Shown here: positions 42,005 to 51,385 of the stretch, piece by piece
Numbering within the stretch: position 1 is the first letter of the stretch
Layout: each line of letters starts with the position of its first letter
NCBI GenBank assembly: GCA_913058265.1
Contig: CAJXPQ010000016.1
Location: 1 to 60,297 of the forward strand
DNA: 60,297 bases
Reading direction: 5' to 3'
Source: an uncultured Oligoflexia bacterium
Lineage (GTDB): Bacteria > Bdellovibrionota > Bacteriovoracia > Bacteriovoracales > Bacteriovoracaceae
The notes under the pieces: generated by a model
Databases searched by the model: none
What the model saw: only the letters and a program-made list of their open reading frames with translations
What the model was told of the DNA's origin: nothing
Made by a program: the position numbers and the translations under genes

Positions 42005-43231
42005 ATGCGAACAATTATTGTCATAACGGTTTTGTTTATATCTATTGTTTTATGTGGTTTTACTGCTGCTTATGTAGTCCCGCACTACTACTATCACAAA
42101 GTAGTGAATAAGAACTTCCAGTCAAAATGGTTTAGATTAAATAAATACTCACCAGTGTTATTACAAACAAAAAAAGATATAACTATAGATAGAGTTGTAC
42201 TTGAAAATGAAAATCTTTGGCAAAAGTTTCATTTCTCAACAGTTAATATTCCACTGCCAGTTAAGAATCCATTTTATTTTGTATCTCCAGAGCTTATTTA
42301 TAACAAAGATAGCAAGCAAACAAAATTTGGCGTCACAATTTTAAATGCAGAGAACACAAAAATATTTCAAGTCTACTTTCTGCCAAGTATGACATTCCCC
42401 AATCATTTATCAAAACAAAAAATATTCCAATTACCACTGGTAGAAAACGCCATTACCAGTAAATCCTCTCAGGAGATATGGAAAGATGTATTTCAAAAAG
42501 ATATAGATAGTTGGAATATTAGTTTTGAAGAAATGGTTTATAATATTTATCTCTTACAGTTTCGTTCAGATTTATTTAAGGATACTGTTAAAAGATTTGG
42601 ACTAGTTGAAAATACTAATAAGGCCATTATTGATCTCAAATATAGAGATTTGGATTATAATGCTGAACTTATTATGGAGCTTAGAGGGGAGTCTCTCTAC
42701 TCTTATATGCTCATAACACGTAAAGATAATCGAGAAGCAAAAATTATTAGAAATAAATATATCAATGAGACAGAATATATTGAATCGACTCCAACCCTTC
42801 AGGACATATTAATAAATGAATTTAAATCATTAAGCTATAATGAACAAGTTGATCATGAAGGTATGCTCTATCTGACTTCGGCATTAAGTCATAATATAGC
42901 GAATGAAGAGGTTCTTAAAAAGATTATTTTTTATCTCGAGAGAGGATATAAAAATGAAAAGCAGTTAGAGCCTTTTTATCGTTATGCATATTACCGATAT
43001 GATAAGGTCTTTTCAAAAAGACACGTAGATAATCTAAATCTTGGTTCAGATATTATGTTAAAACTTAAAATTGAGTTGGAAAAAAATAGACTGCAGCAAC
43101 AAAAGAAGCTTGAATCAACCATTCTAAAGTCTGAACCCTTACCAGAACTTTCTATTAAGCAGGAATATGACTTACTAATAAAACAGACAGAAAAAACGAA
43201 GGGCAATAAAAATCTTATTCGTATTGATTAA
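42005..43231 (+). CDS. Membrane-anchored hypothetical protein, 408 aa
   Basis: One N-terminal hydrophobic helix (residues 3-25) anchors a large, Lys-, Tyr- and Ile-rich domain. The C-terminal 70 residues are strongly charged and probably coiled coil (KIELEKNRLQQQKKLES). A segment near 280-310 (GMLYLTSALSHNIANEEVLKKII) looks helical. No family recognised. The 3' end overlaps the convergent N-formylglutamate amidohydrolase-like gene by 17 bp. Confidence 0.65.
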   Translation: MRTIIVITVLFISIVLCGFTAAYVVPHYYYHKVVNKNFQSKWFRLNKYSPVLLQTKKDITIDRVVLENENLWQKFHFSTVNIPLPVKNPFYFVSPELIYNKDSKQTKFGVTILNAENTKIFQVYFLPSMTFPNHLSKQKIFQLPLVENAITSKSSQEIWKDVFQKDIDSWNISFEEMVYNIYLLQFRSDLFKDTVKRFGLVENTNKAIIDLKYRDLDYNAELIMELRGESLYSYMLITRKDNREAKIIRNKYINETEYIESTPTLQDILINEFKSLSYNEQVDHEGMLYLTSALSHNIANEEVLKKIIFYLERGYKNEKQLEPFYRYAYYRYDKVFSKRHVDNLNLGSDIMLKLKIELEKNRLQQQKKLESTILKSEPLPELSIKQEYDLLIKQTEKTKGNKNLIRID

Positions 43232-44012
43232 ATAAATTTATGAGTGATCTGGTGAGGGCAGGCTTCAATTTTTTTATAAATACAGGGTTTAGTTCTTTTG
43301 TATTTTCATCCATATAAATTGCACGGTTAATTTCAATTTGAATATTATTAGTATTTTCAAATTCCTTATGCACATGTTGAGTAATATGGCCGCCAAAGTA
43401 GGGTGTATTGATTTTAACGTCTGCATAATCTTTACGAAGCTCTTCCGCAATATAATCTATAAACTCTTGAGTACAAGTAAGGCCTGTTTGATCACTAACA
43501 CAGAAGTCTGGCCGAAGTTTGTCTTGTTGAGGGTTAATCTTTAGATGGTATTCTTCCGCCACACCAGGCATAGAGTGCAGATCAACAAAGTTACAATGTC
43601 CTGTCTTAAGCTTTAGCTCGTTTATTAGAGTTTTAATCATTTCAAAGTAGGGGGAATAATACATTCCAAGTAATTCTTTTGCTTGAGATATATCAGGCTC
43701 TTTAAGAACTAATCGCCTATTCTTTGTGTTTTGCTTCCAGTTTAATAAGGCAGTTGCCTCTGTTCTATTAAGGTCAATTGCAACTCTTATAATATTTGAC
43801 TTGATTACAGCTATCCCAGCTTCCTGTAGCTGCTCAATATCAATAAGTTCATGGACTCTATAATCAATGTCTTGGATGAGGTCATCCCAATTATCTGTTA
43901 AAAAGCTGGTAAATACTGATGGTAAGTCTTCTCCAGAATGTGGTATAGACAAGACTCCAATGAATTTATTCTTAGGCGGATAAAAGTTAAATATGGGCGA
44001 TTTTTTATTCAT
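43215..44012 (-). CDS. N-formylglutamate amidohydrolase-family protein
   Basis: About 265 residues. Motifs: LSIPHSGEDLP, VAIDLNRTEA, FVDLHSMPG, RPDFCVSDQTG, TPYFGGHITQ and QIEINRAIYMDE, the pattern of the FGase (HutG2-like) zinc amidohydrolases. Such enzymes release formate from N-formyl-L-glutamate in histidine breakdown, though many family members have other or unknown substrates and no hut genes are nearby. The frame is open for about 96 codons upstream, but those lie in an intergenic region and across the divergent gsk start; a GGAA lies before the Met at 44012. Confidence 0.85.
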   Translation of the reverse strand: MNKKSPIFNFYPPKNKFIGVLSIPHSGEDLPSVFTSFLTDNWDDLIQDIDYRVHELIDIEQLQEAGIAVIKSNIIRVAIDLNRTEATALLNWKQNTKNRRLVLKEPDISQAKELLGMYYSPYFEMIKTLINELKLKTGHCNFVDLHSMPGVAEEYHLKINPQQDKLRPDFCVSDQTGLTCTQEFIDYIAEELRKDYADVKINTPYFGGHITQHVHKEFENTNNIQIEINRAIYMDENTKELNPVFIKKLKPALTRSLINLFNQYE

Positions 44013-44111
44013 TATACTGTGTTCCATAATGTAAAAAATACCATATTTTAGCCTGTTATGTCTAAAATACTTATTTACTTGGTATATATATAAGAAAATA
44101 TTGAGGCACTT

Positions 44112-45410
44112 ATGAAATTTCCAGGTCGTAGGAAAACGAAACATTACTTCCCTGTAACTGAGAAAGGGCGAATATCCCTTAGTGATATTGATAAGATTAA
44201 TGACAATGTCTACGTTGTAGGAATTGATCAACTTCTTGTAGATATTGAAATTAACGTAACAGATGAATTTCTGGAAGATTACAAGTTTCAAAAAGGTCAA
44301 TCATTTATTATTGAGGATGATCTTTGTGAAAAGGTTTATAAAGTTTGTCTTGATAATAATGCCATTAAAGGAGAGTTTCCTGGTGGTGCGATTGGAAATA
44401 CACTTCATAATTATTCAATATTATCTGAGGGACCATGTGTTGCTCTAGGTTCTATTAAGAGACAAATTGAAGTTGGAGACTACGCCTTTAAGTACTTGTC
44501 CAAAACTTCTGGACTCGTCGATATGGCCCACTTACAACCTTCTGAAAAAGCGATGGGTAGGGCGCTATGTTTTATCACTCCTGACTTAGAGCGTACCTTT
44601 GCTATTAGTAAGGGCTGTATGAATGAATACTATGCTGAAGGCTTACCTGAGCATATAATCGAGAAATCTTCTGCTTTACTTATTTCTGCCTATACACTTA
44701 GAGCTGAAGATGACCCTATCTATGAGGCTACGATTAAAGCCTGTGAGATTGCATCCAAGAATAATATACCAATTGTCATGTCTCTTGGAACCAGTCAGTT
44801 AGTAGAAAGTAGAGTTGAATATATAAAGTCTTTCTCTAAAAAATACGTTACTGCTCTTGCTATGAATCAGGAAGAAGCTTTAGCCCTAACTGGTTTAGAA
44901 GATCCTTTATTAGCAGCAGAGGAAATTCTTGAAATTGTTGATATTGCCCTTGTAACTGTAGGAAAAAAAGGTCTCTATTTGGCCAGCTATACAGATGATT
45001 CTGTTAAGAGAGAATCTAATGAGCCTTTGGTAACTAAGTCTATTGTGAATTATAACGAGTTTGAATATTCTAGAGGTATGCGTAAAAGAGACTGTGAAAA
45101 ACCAATTAAGATCTATACTCATATCAGTCCTTTTAACGGCGGTCCACTTGCAATCAAAAATACAAATGGTGCTGGAGACGCAGCTCTTTCAGCGCTTCTC
45201 CATGATATTTCAGCAAATTGTCATCACCATTATATAGTTCCAAATTCTCCTAAGCATGAGGCAAAATTTCTGACATACTCATCAATCTCTCAAATTAGTA
45301 AGTACGCTAATAGAGTTAGCTTTGAGGTTTTAAGCCAAAATTCTCCTAGACTTTATAAAGGTCTTCCCGATAGAGAAGATTCTCTTGAAGAAGCATATTG
45401 GAGTAAGTAG
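44112..45410 (+). CDS. gsk: Inosine-guanosine kinase
   Basis: 432 residues, very similar along its length to E. coli Gsk (434 residues). The start MKFPGRRKTKHYFPV, VVGIDQLLVDIE, GGAIGNTLHNYSIL, ISAYTLR, LAMNQEEALALTG and the PfkB-type catalytic loop NTNGAGDAALSALLHDI (base Asp in GAGD) are shared. It phosphorylates guanosine and inosine for purine salvage, which suits a predator living on prey nucleosides. The next gene begins one base after its stop. Confidence 0.96.
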   Translation: MKFPGRRKTKHYFPVTEKGRISLSDIDKINDNVYVVGIDQLLVDIEINVTDEFLEDYKFQKGQSFIIEDDLCEKVYKVCLDNNAIKGEFPGGAIGNTLHNYSILSEGPCVALGSIKRQIEVGDYAFKYLSKTSGLVDMAHLQPSEKAMGRALCFITPDLERTFAISKGCMNEYYAEGLPEHIIEKSSALLISAYTLRAEDDPIYEATIKACEIASKNNIPIVMSLGTSQLVESRVEYIKSFSKKYVTALAMNQEEALALTGLEDPLLAAEEILEIVDIALVTVGKKGLYLASYTDDSVKRESNEPLVTKSIVNYNEFEYSRGMRKRDCEKPIKIYTHISPFNGGPLAIKNTNGAGDAALSALLHDISANCHHHYIVPNSPKHEAKFLTYSSISQISKYANRVSFEVLSQNSPRLYKGLPDREDSLEEAYWSK

Positions 45411-45411
45411 T

Positions 45412-46392
45412 TTGTCTTCTTCAGATATTAGCCAGCTTGCACTTTTAAATGAATATAAGGGGAGTCTTTTTGAATACCTGGTTTCTTTAAAACTTGCTGA
45501 ACAATTAGATCTATCTCTTTCATTTTATAATTCAATGTCTGAGAATCAACTCTCAATTTTTGAACAACAAGAGAGCTTTGTAAGAAATTTCTTTCCAAAT
45601 CTTGTGTATGAACTTCCAAAGCTTGCAGGGACAACTGCGAATAAAATTCTTATAGACCTCGGAACCAAAGATATAGATAGGATAATCATTGTCGGTAAGT
45701 CTATGGCCTCAAATAATACAGAGTCTTACTCGGAAGCAGATATCGTCCTTGTGGGTCCAATTAAATCATATAATCTCTCATTGAAGCTTGCGAAAAAACA
45801 ATCCTTCGTTAATACAAAAAGTGCTGGTATTAAATCTTTTTTTTCAAAATACTTTGTGGACTTTAATGTTGATCCTATTCAAGCAAAGCTTAACTCCTTA
45901 GTTGATAATGCTTTTGAGAAAATGGCGATGAATATGCATCATGAAGCTGACATAGAGTATTCAAATGGCTTTGAGAATTGGGAACTTGAGAATCAAGTCG
46001 TCTTACCTGGAAAGCTTCCAGATGACCTAAAAGTATTTTTGTACCAATACTATAGTATTCTAAATAACTATATTTATGAAAATATATTAAAACTCATTGA
46101 GCTAGATCAGGAAATGTTTGTTAAGTCATGTGCTGCTCTTATAGGTCATAGCCAAGGTGATTTGATTTCAGTTATTTCTTTTTATGAACAAAAAGATGAC
46201 CTTTTTGTGAAGACTGAGACCTTAGTTACAAAATTTGATACTAACCAAAAGATTCTTGATGTGAAGCTAAGAGATAATAGCTTTGATATTATTTTTGAAA
46301 CTCTTATTTTACAACTTCGAATTAAACCAATGAATAAGTTTACATCAAAGTCATATAAAGTGAACTGTGCTGTTAAGTTTTTAACTAATTAA
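45412..46392 (+). CDS. Possible PD-(D/E)XK nuclease-like protein, 326 aa
   Basis: I placed the start at TTG 45412: a perfect GGAG at 45400-45403 lies eight bases upstream and inside the end of gsk. The N-terminal helix NEYKGSLFEYLVSLKLAE carries a conserved-looking Glu; later EADIVLVG and NLSLKLAKKQSFVNTKSAGIKSFFSKYF give D-x(14)-S-L-K, which resembles the PD-(D/E)XK core of some type II restriction enzymes (HaeIII-like ISLK). This is pattern reading, not a family match. No methyltransferase gene is nearby. Co-transcription with gsk is likely. It could be an orphan nuclease or an inactive fold. Confidence 0.5.
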   Translation: MSSSDISQLALLNEYKGSLFEYLVSLKLAEQLDLSLSFYNSMSENQLSIFEQQESFVRNFFPNLVYELPKLAGTTANKILIDLGTKDIDRIIIVGKSMASNNTESYSEADIVLVGPIKSYNLSLKLAKKQSFVNTKSAGIKSFFSKYFVDFNVDPIQAKLNSLVDNAFEKMAMNMHHEADIEYSNGFENWELENQVVLPGKLPDDLKVFLYQYYSILNNYIYENILKLIELDQEMFVKSCAALIGHSQGDLISVISFYEQKDDLFVKTETLVTKFDTNQKILDVKLRDNSFDIIFETLILQLRIKPMNKFTSKSYKVNCAVKFLTN

Positions 46393-47039
46393 GCAATTTT
46401 CTTTGCTTCCTGGTAGTGATCAATATCACTAGTCTGTTTCGATTTTGTACTCTCAATGGTTTTTTTGATATACGAGTGTTTCTCGTCTTTTGTTATAAGA
46501 TGAGTTGTAATATCCAACCATGTCTCTTTTTGGGATGGCTTAATCATAAACTTTCTTTGATGTGTATCAACCTCAAATAAAATACATTGCTTAAGTGTTG
46601 CAATAGTTTCATAACTATCAAAACTCTCAGGCTCAACTAAAAATACAAATTCACTTTTTGAAACCATTGCCTTAATAAGACTCGTTAGTTTTAATCTTTC
46701 AATAGATAAATTTGCTACTTTATCGTTCAGATTACCTAAGGCTTCAAATAATTTTATTAAATATGGGTTCTCTAAAGTTTTAAAAAACTCTTTAAGATTA
46801 TTTTCATTGTCACGTATAAGGCTTGTTGGAATTGAATCAAGTAAGAGGTTCTCTTTTATTGTTAAGTTACTATGTAGAGAATCCTTCTCCCATGAATAGG
46901 AAAAATCAATAATCCCTTTTTGACCTTCAAACTTTAAAAAATAGAGGAAATCCTTAAGTGGATTAACCTTGAGGTCACAGAGCGGTCCTGTATCGAATAG
47001 AAATATATGCTGATATTGAATTTTAAGTAAATTACTCAT
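46389..47039 (-). CDS. Hypothetical protein, perhaps a degenerate ABC-type ATPase
   Basis: 216 residues, no signal peptide. The segment NLTIKENLLL and, later, NLSIERLKLTSLIKAMVSKSEFVFLVEPES recall the order of an ABC ATPase after the Q-loop: a signature-like region, helix, and Walker B ending in hydrophobic-EPE. No Walker A (GxxGxGKS/T) is present, so ATP hydrolysis is unlikely. Basic C-terminal tail. It converges on the gene at 45412 with a 4-bp overlap and is divergent from the mnmA pair. Weak assignment. Confidence 0.5.
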   Translation of the reverse strand: MSNLLKIQYQHIFLFDTGPLCDLKVNPLKDFLYFLKFEGQKGIIDFSYSWEKDSLHSNLTIKENLLLDSIPTSLIRDNENNLKEFFKTLENPYLIKLFEALGNLNDKVANLSIERLKLTSLIKAMVSKSEFVFLVEPESFDSYETIATLKQCILFEVDTHQRKFMIKPSQKETWLDITTHLITKDEKHSYIKKTIESTKSKQTSDIDHYQEAKKIA

Positions 47040-47114
47040 ACTTCCTTATCGTTATTATTACCAAGTTTCTTAATTATTTGTTTTAGGATACAATTTACCT
47101 AGGGAGATTAATCT

Positions 47115-48335
47115 ATGAGTTTGAATACAGTTAATTATTCTGGTAAAAAGGTAGTAGTGGGGTTAACTGGTCGGGTAGCTTCTTGTGTGACAGCACTTTT
47201 GCTTAAGAAGCAGGGGATGAACGTTATTGGACTTACAATCGTGACTAACTCTAATGATAATTTTGCTGAAAAATCTTCCTATCCAACTTGTCATGTTGAA
47301 GATTTAGATAAGATCAAAGTTTTTTGTGAGGACTTAAAAATCCCGTTTTATGCTACAGATGGCAAATCTCAATTTGATAGTGAAGTGATGGATCCGCTAA
47401 TTTCCAATAAGCTCTCTGGTATGGCCAATGTTTCTTGTTTTAATTGTACAAAATTAAGACTTGATATTCTTTATCACAAAATGAAAGAGATTAAAGCTGA
47501 CTATTTTGCTACAGGGCATTTCTGTAAAGTTCAAAAGAATTTAACTACTAATGATTTCTATATCCATTCAAATAATGACGTTGATTCAGATCAAGCATAT
47601 TTACTTGCTGGTATTGATAATAAATATTTAAAGCATTTATTGCTACCTATAGGTGAACTTAAAACGAGTGAAGTTGATAAGATCGCTGAAAAATATCAAT
47701 TAGCGACTTTGCCTAACCGTGAAGCAACTGGGTTTTGCTTCCGTGATAAAGAGTCCTATATGAATGCTGCTAAAGCAAGAATACCAAAATCTATGAAAAG
47801 AGATGGTCAAGTTTATAATGTAGATACAGATTTAATCCACGGAGATCATGATGGGATTATCAGTCATTACGTAACCGAGCCAGGCACTATTTTTAAGGGT
47901 GTAAATACCAATGACAAGGATTTACAGATTGTTGGCTACGACTTTGTTAAAGCACGAATCCTCATTGGTGGTAGTGCAAATCTTTCAGGTAAGGGGATTC
48001 AGGCAATAGATTTACAATTAAGTTCTGGTCTAGATATGAAAAAACCAATTCATTGCTTTATCAAAAGTAAGTACTCAAAAGAATACGTAAAAGTGAATTT
48101 ATATTTTAAGAATAATAATTCCGCCTTACTTGAGCTTGATGCTGAGCTCTACCCTCTTATTGAGGGAGAATATATAGTTATATTTGATAAGAACTCCCGA
48201 AATGCCAAGGTCGTTGGGCTTGGGAAGATTGGAAAAATTGGTGAATTTGAACTTGTAGATAGAGTTGATGAGTTTAAAAGCACTGAGAGCATTGAATCAA
48301 GCTCTCAAAAAGCTTCAAGGCTATTTAAATTTTAA
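47115..48335 (+). CDS. MnmA paralogue lacking the PP-loop motif
   Basis: 406 residues related to MnmA over their length: ATGHF, VDSDQAYLLAGID, HLLLPIGELKTSEV, LPNREATGFCFRDKESYM. In active MnmA the N-terminal PP-loop reads SGGVDS; here the same place (residues 16-23) reads GLTGRVAS, losing Gly and Asp that bind ATP pyrophosphate. Cys at or near both catalytic positions remain (SCFNC near 107 and GFCF). The C-terminal 100 residues diverge. It lies directly before the intact mnmA, so it may be a partner or an inactive duplicate. GGGAG precedes the ATG. Confidence 0.8.
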   Translation: MSLNTVNYSGKKVVVGLTGRVASCVTALLLKKQGMNVIGLTIVTNSNDNFAEKSSYPTCHVEDLDKIKVFCEDLKIPFYATDGKSQFDSEVMDPLISNKLSGMANVSCFNCTKLRLDILYHKMKEIKADYFATGHFCKVQKNLTTNDFYIHSNNDVDSDQAYLLAGIDNKYLKHLLLPIGELKTSEVDKIAEKYQLATLPNREATGFCFRDKESYMNAAKARIPKSMKRDGQVYNVDTDLIHGDHDGIISHYVTEPGTIFKGVNTNDKDLQIVGYDFVKARILIGGSANLSGKGIQAIDLQLSSGLDMKKPIHCFIKSKYSKEYVKVNLYFKNNNSALLELDAELYPLIEGEYIVIFDKNSRNAKVVGLGKIGKIGEFELVDRVDEFKSTESIESSSQKASRLFKF

Positions 48336-48371
48336 TTGATTATCTCTCTTAACCTCGATATAACACACCGT

Positions 48372-49559
48372 ATGAAATCGATTACTGAAGCACTTAAATA
48401 TTTAAAAACCATAGGTATTGAACTATCTGAGGATGAATACCTAGCAAATGGAAAGAAAAAGTCCATCGTGGGTATGAGTGGTGGAGTTGACTCATCTGTT
48501 TGTGCCGTATTAGCCCAGCTAATGGGCTTTGAGACTATTGGTATTTTTATGCGTAATTGGGAAGAAATTGATGCCAGTGGTGTCTGTACCGCAGAAGAAG
48601 ACTATAAAGATGTCATTGGCGTCTGTGAACATTTAGATATTCCGTATTACTCATTAAATCTTTCGCAAGAGTACAAAGACTTAGTTTTTGATGAGTTCGT
48701 AGAAGAGTACAAGAAAGGGCACACGCCTAATCCTGATATTCTTTGTAATAGAGAAATAAAATTTAAAGTTTTTTTTGAAAAGGCGATTGAACTTGGCGGC
48801 GATTACTTAGTCACCGGCCACTACTGTAGAAAGTCTTTGAATGAGAAGAATCAGTTTCAATTGCTAAAGGGGCTTGATCATAACAAGGATCAATCTTACT
48901 TTCTCTATGCCATTAAGGGCGAAGTACTTAATAAAGTCTTATTTCCTATCGGCCATTTAGAGAAGCCAATTGTGAGAAAAGTTGCTGAAGACTTTAAGCT
49001 TGTGACAATGAAAAAGAAAGACTCCACTGGTATATGTTTTATCGGTGAGCGAAACTTCAAAAAGTTTCTTTCAGAATATATTAACTCCCAAAAAGGTAGC
49101 TTCATTCACTTAGATAATAGACGTGTTATGGGTTCACATGATGGAATGTGCTTTTATACTATTGGGCAGAGAAAAGGTCTTGGACTCGGTGGTCCTGGAG
49201 GCCCTTGGTTTGTTGCTAGTAAAGATATTTTATCCAATACCGTATTTGTTGTTGAGGGTGAATATCATCCAGCGCTTTATGCTGATGAATTGATTGCAGA
49301 TGAAATCACTTGGATCAATGATGCTCCAGAATTTCCAGTAAAGTGTCAGGTCAAGATTCGATATAGGCAGGCAGATCAAGCATGTACTGTTCACCAAGAA
49401 TCTGATGGAGAGTTGAGGATAGTATTTGATGCTCCTCAGAGGGCGATAGCAATCAAGCAGTCAGTTGTTCTATACCAAGGTGATGTATGTTTGGGGGGAG
49501 CTCAGATTAAGACTGTGGGGCCTTCTTACTATGAACAAGGTAAATTACCAGTACTTTGA
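48372..49559 (+). CDS. mnmA: tRNA 2-thiouridylase MnmA
   Basis: About 395 residues. PP-loop SGGVDSS at 36-42, catalytic Cys in NPDILCNREIKF and STGICFIGERNF, plus DQSYFLYAI, HLEKPIVRKVA, and YTIGQRKGLGLGG and GPWFVASKD of the C-terminal domains. It puts the 2-thio group on U34 of tRNA Lys, Glu and Gln with ATP and a sulfur relay (Tus or IscS). The N-terminal extension of about 30 residues before the PP-loop is unusual. A TTG at 48336 would begin right after the paralogue's stop; I chose the Met at 48372. The ribosome binding site is weak in both cases. Confidence 0.95.
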   Translation: MKSITEALKYLKTIGIELSEDEYLANGKKKSIVGMSGGVDSSVCAVLAQLMGFETIGIFMRNWEEIDASGVCTAEEDYKDVIGVCEHLDIPYYSLNLSQEYKDLVFDEFVEEYKKGHTPNPDILCNREIKFKVFFEKAIELGGDYLVTGHYCRKSLNEKNQFQLLKGLDHNKDQSYFLYAIKGEVLNKVLFPIGHLEKPIVRKVAEDFKLVTMKKKDSTGICFIGERNFKKFLSEYINSQKGSFIHLDNRRVMGSHDGMCFYTIGQRKGLGLGGPGGPWFVASKDILSNTVFVVEGEYHPALYADELIADEITWINDAPEFPVKCQVKIRYRQADQACTVHQESDGELRIVFDAPQRAIAIKQSVVLYQGDVCLGGAQIKTVGPSYYEQGKLPVL

Positions 49560-49745
49560 TTCTCTTAGGTCTTTTTCTTTTTTCTTTTGAGCTTTTGCTT
49601 CAAACCCCATACATTCCTGACCATTGTTGGCTGCTTTTATGGCAACCTCAGGAAGTCTGGCAGATTTAATCGAGAACGCCTTACATCCATAGGGTGTCTT
49701 TGGCTCATGAGTAATAAATAAGTGCTTACAATTTCTGCATTTCAT
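49545..49745 (-). CDS. Small Cys-rich protein, probably zinc-binding
   Basis: 66 residues with MKCRNCKHLF at the start, YGCKAF and ECMGFE later: C-x2-C...C...C, consistent with a single zinc site. A basic and acidic tail follows. The last 15 bases overlap the convergent mnmA end. Small proteins of this pattern occur in delta-proteobacteria, but function is not known to me. Confidence 0.7.
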   Translation of the reverse strand: MKCRNCKHLFITHEPKTPYGCKAFSIKSARLPEVAIKAANNGQECMGFEAKAQKKKEKDLRESKYW

Positions 49746-49830
49746 AAATACCTCTTATTTAGATTTTATCATATCTATTTAATTTTATCTGGTGGGGAAT
49801 TATTGCTTCAAGAATAAGAGCTGTATCTGA

Positions 49831-51179
49831 TTATGCAGCTTTATCTTCGGAATCCTTACTTTTATTATCAGATGCGCGCTTTTGATATATTTCATTATAT
49901 TTATCACCAAGCTGAGGATATTTTTCTATAACTGCTTGAAAATCTTCTTTCTTAAATGTGTAAAGGTCACAATACGTTGTACTTTTTACATCAGCAGTTC
50001 TGATGGTATCTTGCAGAAGTGCTATTTCTCCAAAGAATTGTCCTGGCTTCTGTCTGCTACAACTTTTTCACCAATGCTGACCTGAACATCGCCGTGACCT
50101 ATAATGAACATCTCTTCTCCTGTATCACCTTTATTTATAATGTATTCTCCAGGTGAGTGAAATGTTTGTTCGAGTTTTTCTGCAATCATCTTTAAACATG
50201 GTGTAGATGAATCTTTAAAGATATGTACGTTTCTTATAAGTTTAATCTCCATAAATATATTCAACTCATTTTGTAGCTCCTGAGGCATATCTTTTACAAT
50301 TTGAGTATCATCATCAGATAGACTTTTTTCTAGTATGTTATTGTAGAAGGAGTAAGCCTGTTTTGTAAGCTAAAAGGAATATTGTAATATTTTATAGAAT
50401 GACGAAGATTATTCATTTTTTCTTTGCGCTCTTGGGTATACTTACCTTTAAGCATCATAAGTCTCGAGAAATTGCCTATGATCATACCGTAAACACCGAT
50501 ACCTATTAACATCACTCCCATGGTAAACATCCTTGTAATATTTGGTGCAGGAGTAATATCATCATATCCTACAGTCGTTAGAGTCGTTACCGCCCAGTAT
50601 AAGGAAATATTGTAGAGGTAAGATTGTCTACAGCTGACCTTGGGCTTATCATCATCCAACCACAGGCAATACAATGAATCGCAATCATGACACCGGTTAT
50701 GACGAATATAACCTTTAGTGACTTAGGGAGAAGCTCACCAATATATATAAAAGATCTTAGTTTGATAAATCGAAGAAGCTTTAACATTCTTAACATATTG
50801 AAAAATCTAAGGACTGTTAGTGTTCAGTCGGTATAGATATTTATGGCATAGATTATAATGTCAAACGGGATAGAACTGATGCAATCTAGGTAAAACCATT
50901 TAGACTTGAAGTAAGTATGAGGTTGTTCATGCGGGCGATCACTCATCGCTCTATTTTGTGGTAATTTCAGTTTATTAGTCATTCTAAGGTAGATATCAAT
51001 GCAGAATATAAAGCTAAATAGGCCGTCCCACCATAAATTATGCTTTCTTCCACCTTATAATCTAGAGCAAGGCTTAGAGGCGTCTCAAAAGCTTTCCAGG
51101 TGACAATAAGGAATATGAGACCCGGCCATAGCATTGATGGCAAATTTTCCCTCTCTGTCGGGTTGTAATGGTAAATCAC
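49831..51179 (-). pseudogene. Broken potassium channel with cyclic-nucleotide-binding domain
   Basis: Pieces of one ion-channel protein lie in order on the minus strand in different frames. From the start: LPSMLWPGLIFLIV (helix S1), DGLFSFIFCIDIYLRMTNK, WFYLDCISSIPFDIII (S2-S3 region), LRMLKLLRFIKLR (charged S4-like helix), HCIACGWMM (S5), WAVTTLTTVGYDDITP (potassium selectivity filter TVGYD), then the C-linker and a cNMP-binding domain ending GEIALLQDT. Breaks: frameshift about 51030, TGA at 50824-50826, frameshift between 50600 and 50674, frameshift about 50365, frameshift about 50040. The C-terminal end is TAA at 49831. No functional product is expected. Confidence 0.85.
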
Positions 51180-51385
51180 CTAAATGCTTCTCTATAAGCA
51201 TTATCGGTTAAACAAAACTTAAACTTAGAGGATTTTCAATCATTTTAAGTGCTTAAAATTTAAACACTTTGAATAATAATTACAACTGCTGTGTCTATTT
51301 CTCTCAATCAAAGGTTTAATCAATATGTGGACAGTTGCTTGGAGCTGCTAAAGCGGAAGGTATTAAATTAAAGGAGTAATAGTTG

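Noticed and set aside
44013-44300. A 96-codon N-terminal extension of the N-formylglutamate amidohydrolase-like gene
   Set aside because: It crosses the divergent start of gsk and is unlike the family; the family begins near the Met at 44012.
49831-51179. Four or five separate small genes in the channel region
   Set aside because: The pieces follow in order as parts of one potassium channel with a cNMP-binding domain, so they are fragments of one pseudogene.
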